Of a stretch of 64,000 bases of DNA, positions 61,401 through 64,000 are shown piece after piece. A program made the translations under genes and the position numbers. The stretch comes from Limanda limanda. Lineage: Eukaryota; Chordata; Actinopteri; Pleuronectiformes; Pleuronectidae. Below the pieces are notes generated by a model. The model had not been told where the DNA came from. It worked only from the letters and a program-made list of their open reading frames with translations, and ran no database searches. The first letter of the stretch is position 1; the number at the start of each line of letters is the position of its first letter. The stretch covers positions 310,001 through 374,000 of the forward strand of contig NW_026870395.1 in assembly GCF_963576545.1 (NCBI RefSeq). Direction: 5' to 3'.

Positions 61401-63256
61401 GGGAATTTCGTCGGTCGACCTCTTCCGAAGGTCGTACAAGCTCGGGGATGGTACCAATCGATCCGCAGGACCCAAATTAGTCCAGATGCAACCACTTTCC
61501 AAGTCTCTCCGACCTTCACAAAAAAAGTTATTCAAGAATATCTCTTTCTCCTATGTGCTTTCATCCCTAACCCTAACCCTAATCCTTCCGAAAGTCGGAG
61601 AAGCTCAAGGATGGTACCGATCGATGTGCGCTACCCCATTTAGTGGGGGTAGAGCCTACTTGCAAGTCTCTCCGACCTTCACAAAAAAAGTTATTCAAGA
61701 ATATCTCTTTCTCCTATGTGCTTTCATCCCTAACCCTAACCCTAACCCTTCCGAAAGTCGGAGAAGCTCAAGGATGGTACCGATCGATGCGCGCTACCCC
61801 ATTTAGTGGGGGTAGAGCCTACTTGCAAGTCTCTCCGACCTTCACAAAAAAAGTTATTCAAGAATATCTCTTTCTCCTATGTGCTTTCATCCCTAACCCT
61901 AACCCTAACCCTTCCGAAAGTCGGAGAAGCTCAAGGATGGTACCGATCGATGCGCGCTACCCCATTTAGTGGGGGTAGAGCCTACTTGCAAGTCTCTCCG
62001 ACCTTCACAAAAAAAGTTATTCAAGAATATCTCTTTCTCCTATGTGCTTTCATCCCTAACCCTAACCCTAACCCTTCCGAAAGTCGGAGAAGCTCAAGGA
62101 TGGTACCGATCGATGCGCGCTACCCCATTTAGTGGGGGTAAAGCCTACTTGCAAGTCTCTCCGACCTTCACAAAAAAAGTTATTCAAGAATATCTCCTCA
62201 GATTTGGGGGAATTTCGTCGGTCGACCTCTTCCGAAGGTCGTACAAGCTCGGGGATGGTACCAATCGATCCGCAGGACCCAAATTAGTCCAGATGCAACC
62301 ACTTTCCAAGTCTCTCCGACCTTCACAAAAAAAGTTATTCAAGAATATCTCTTTCTCCTATGTGCTTTCATCCCTAACCCTAACCCTAACCCTTCCGAAA
62401 GTCGGAGAAGCTCAAGGATGGTACCGATCGATGCGTGCTACCCCATTTAGTGGGGGTAGAGCCTACTTGCAAGTCTCTCCGACCTTCACAAAAAACGTTA
62501 TTCAAGAATATCTCTTTCTCCTATGTGCTTTCATCCCTAACCCTAACCCTAACCCTTCCGAAAGTCGGAGAAGCTCAAGGATGGTACCGATCGATGCGCG
62601 CTACCCCATTTAGTGGGGGTAGAGCCTACTTGCAAGTCTCTCCGACCTTCACAAAAAAAGTTATTCAAGAATATCTCCTCAGATTTGGGGGAATTTCGTC
62701 GGTCGACCTCTTCCGAAGGTCGTACAAGCTCGGGGATGGTACCAATCGATCTGCAGGACCCAAATTAGTCCAGATGCAACCACTTTCCAAGTCTCTCCGA
62801 CCTTCACAAAAAAAGTTATTCAAGAATATCTCTTTCTCCTATGTGCTTTCATCCCTAACCCTAACCCTAACCCTTCCGAAAGTCGGAGAAGCTCAAGGAT
62901 GGTACCGATCGATGCGCGCTACCCCATTTAGTGGGGGTAGAGCCTACTTGCAAGTCTCTCCGACCTTCACAAAAAAAGTTATTCAAGAATATCTCTTTCT
63001 CCTATGTGCTTTCATCCCTAACCCTAACCCTAACCCTTCCGAAAGTCGGAGAAGCTCAAAGATGGTACCGATCGATGCGCGCTACCCCATTTAGTGGGGG
63101 TAGAGCCTACTTGCAAGTCTCTCCGACCTTCACAAAAAAAGTTATTCAAGAATATCTCTTTCTCCTATGTGCTTTCATCCCTAACCCTAACCCTAACCCT
63201 TCCGAAAGTCGGAGAAGCTCAAGGATGGTACCGATCGATGCGCGCTACCCCATTTA
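58431..63256 (+). repeat. Higher-order repeat, 2,413 bp, two tandem copies
   Basis: Copy 1 (58431-60843) and copy 2 (60844-63256) each have 11 A + 4 B. Shared markers 2,413 bp apart: GATGTGCGCAAC (58575/60988), CCTAATCCTT (59168/61581), GATGTGCGCTAC (59211/61624), GGGGGTAAAGCC (59720/62133), GATGCGTGCTAC (60018/62431), AAAAAACGTT (60079/62492 region) and GATCTGCAGG (60336/62749). The telomeric tract before the first copy has two repeats, and its counterpart before the second has three. CTCAAAGATGG near 63057 is private to the second copy. Confidence 0.9.
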
Positions 63257-64000
63257 GTGGGGGTAGAGCCTACTTGCAAGTCTCTCCGACCTTCACAAAA
63301 AAAGTTATTCAAGAATATCTCTTTCTCCTATGTGCTTTCATCCCTAACCCTAACCCTTCCGAAAGTCGGAGAAGCTCAAGGATGGTACCGATCGATGCGC
63401 GCAACCCCATTTAGTGGGGGTAGAGCCTACTTGCAAGTCTCTCCGACCTTCACAAAAAAAGTTATTCAAGAATATCTCCTCAGATTTGGGGGAATTTCGT
63501 CGGTCGACCTCTTCCGAAGGTCGTACAAGCTCGGGGATGGTACCAATCGATCAGCAGGACCCAAATTAGTCCAGATGCAACCACTTTCCAAGTCTCTCCG
63601 ACCTTCACAAAAAAAGTTATTCAAGAATATCTCTTTCTCCTATGTGCTTTCATCCCTAACCCTAACCCTAACCCTTCCGAAAGTCGGAGAAGCTCAAGGA
63701 TGATACCGATCGATGCGCGCTACCCCATTTAGTGGGGGTAGAGCCTACTTGCAAGTCTCTCCGACCTTCACAAAAAAAGTTATTCAAGAATATCTCTTTC
63801 TCCTATGTGCTTTCATCCCTAACCCTAACCCTAACCCTTCCGAAAGTCGGAGAAGCTCAAGGATGGTACCGATCGATGCGCGCAACCCCATTTAGTGGGG
63901 GTAGAGCCTACTTGCAAGTCTCTCCGACCTTCACAAAAAAAGTTATTCAAGAATATCTCCTCAGATTTGGGGGAATTTCGTCGGTCGACCTCTTTCGAAG
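63257..64000 (+). repeat. Array continues to the right edge
   Basis: A, B and A monomers continue in phase; the last B (63956) is cut by the window end. One A reads GGATGATACCG near 63700, which removes the GGTACC found in almost every monomer. There is no sign of an array boundary, so the satellite extends beyond 64 kb. Confidence 0.92.

Larger units (their letters stand above)
1..64000 (+). repeat. Two-monomer telomere-bearing satellite array filling the window
   Basis: The sequence is entirely tandem copies of two related monomers, A (163 bp, with CCCTAA repeats) and B (155 bp, without). Walking along the conserved TTTAGTGGGGG motif of A gives 287 A and 113 B, with spacings of 163 (A to A) or 318 (A-B-A). 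The only deviations are losses of whole 6-bp telomeric repeats and four 1-bp deletions in B. The sum of monomer lengths reproduces the coordinates exactly, so no unique insert hides in the array. All units share one orientation. Divergence between same-type monomers is a few scattered substitutions, which indicates recent homogenisation. Satellites of this kind are typical of subtelomeric or centromeric heterochromatin; which one applies cannot be told from the window. There is no gene-sized stretch outside the array. Confidence 0.98.

Noticed and set aside
58..63895. Dense + strand open frames of 60-320 codons as protein genes
   Set aside because: They tile tandem copies of one non-coding unit, overlap in different frames, change frame with every A-A step, and show no domain or gene structure.
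1..64000. CRISPR array (regular direct repeats)
   Set aside because: The units are 155-163 bp with no unique spacers; everything between repeats is itself repeated, and the sequence is eukaryotic in character.
1..64000. rDNA intergenic spacer repeat
   Set aside because: No rRNA gene or recognisable rRNA segment occurs in 64 kb.

Overview
The whole 64 kb window is one uninterrupted tandem satellite array. I find no single-copy sequence, no believable gene, no RNA gene and no mobile element. Two related monomers build it. Monomer A (163 bp) carries a short telomeric tract, normally three CCCTAA repeats plus CCC. Monomer B (155 bp) is a relative of A without that tract. By hand count there are 287 A (first and last cut or anchored at the window edges) and 113 B (last one cut). 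The monomer lengths add up exactly to the observed coordinates once 16 A with two telomeric repeats, 5 A with one, and 4 B shortened by 1 bp are allowed for. All monomers have the same orientation. CCCTAA on the + strand means a telomere would lie to the left.

Organism: a eukaryote whose telomere repeat is of the TTAGGG type (animals, many fungi, several protist groups, some Asparagales plants). Array size, organisation and lack of genes point to subtelomeric or pericentromeric heterochromatin. GC is about 47% and CpG is not strongly depleted, which argues mildly against a heavily methylated old vertebrate satellite. I cannot name the species.

Layout. (1) 1 to about 13.4 kb: nested tandem duplications with offsets of 1,119, 2,258 and 4,508 bp. 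(2) About 13.4-24.5 kb: a mosaic zone with directly alternating A-B-A-B and offsets of 318, 1,274, 2,413, 4,961 and 6,567 bp. (3) About 24.5-50.7 kb: a higher-order repeat of 7,206 bp (32 A + 13 B) in three long copies, one copy with a 3.7 kb internal deletion, and a partial fifth copy. (4) About 51-64 kb: tandem higher-order repeats of 2,725 bp (12 A + 5 B) and 2,413 bp (11 A + 4 B). Coordinates for large repeats are anchored on the G of the TTTAGTGGGGG motif in A (A position 103); true breakpoints can lie anywhere in the neighbouring monomer.

How it may work: the sequence shows a homogenised array maintained by unequal exchange, gene conversion or rolling-circle-type amplification. The most distinctive property is that a typical A monomer presents exactly four GGG runs on the - strand, the minimum for one intramolecular G-quadruplex, about every 163-318 bp for 64 kb. 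The A/B higher-order organisation resembles that of centromeric satellites as much as known subtelomeric ones. The many open frames on the + strand are by-products of the repeat.
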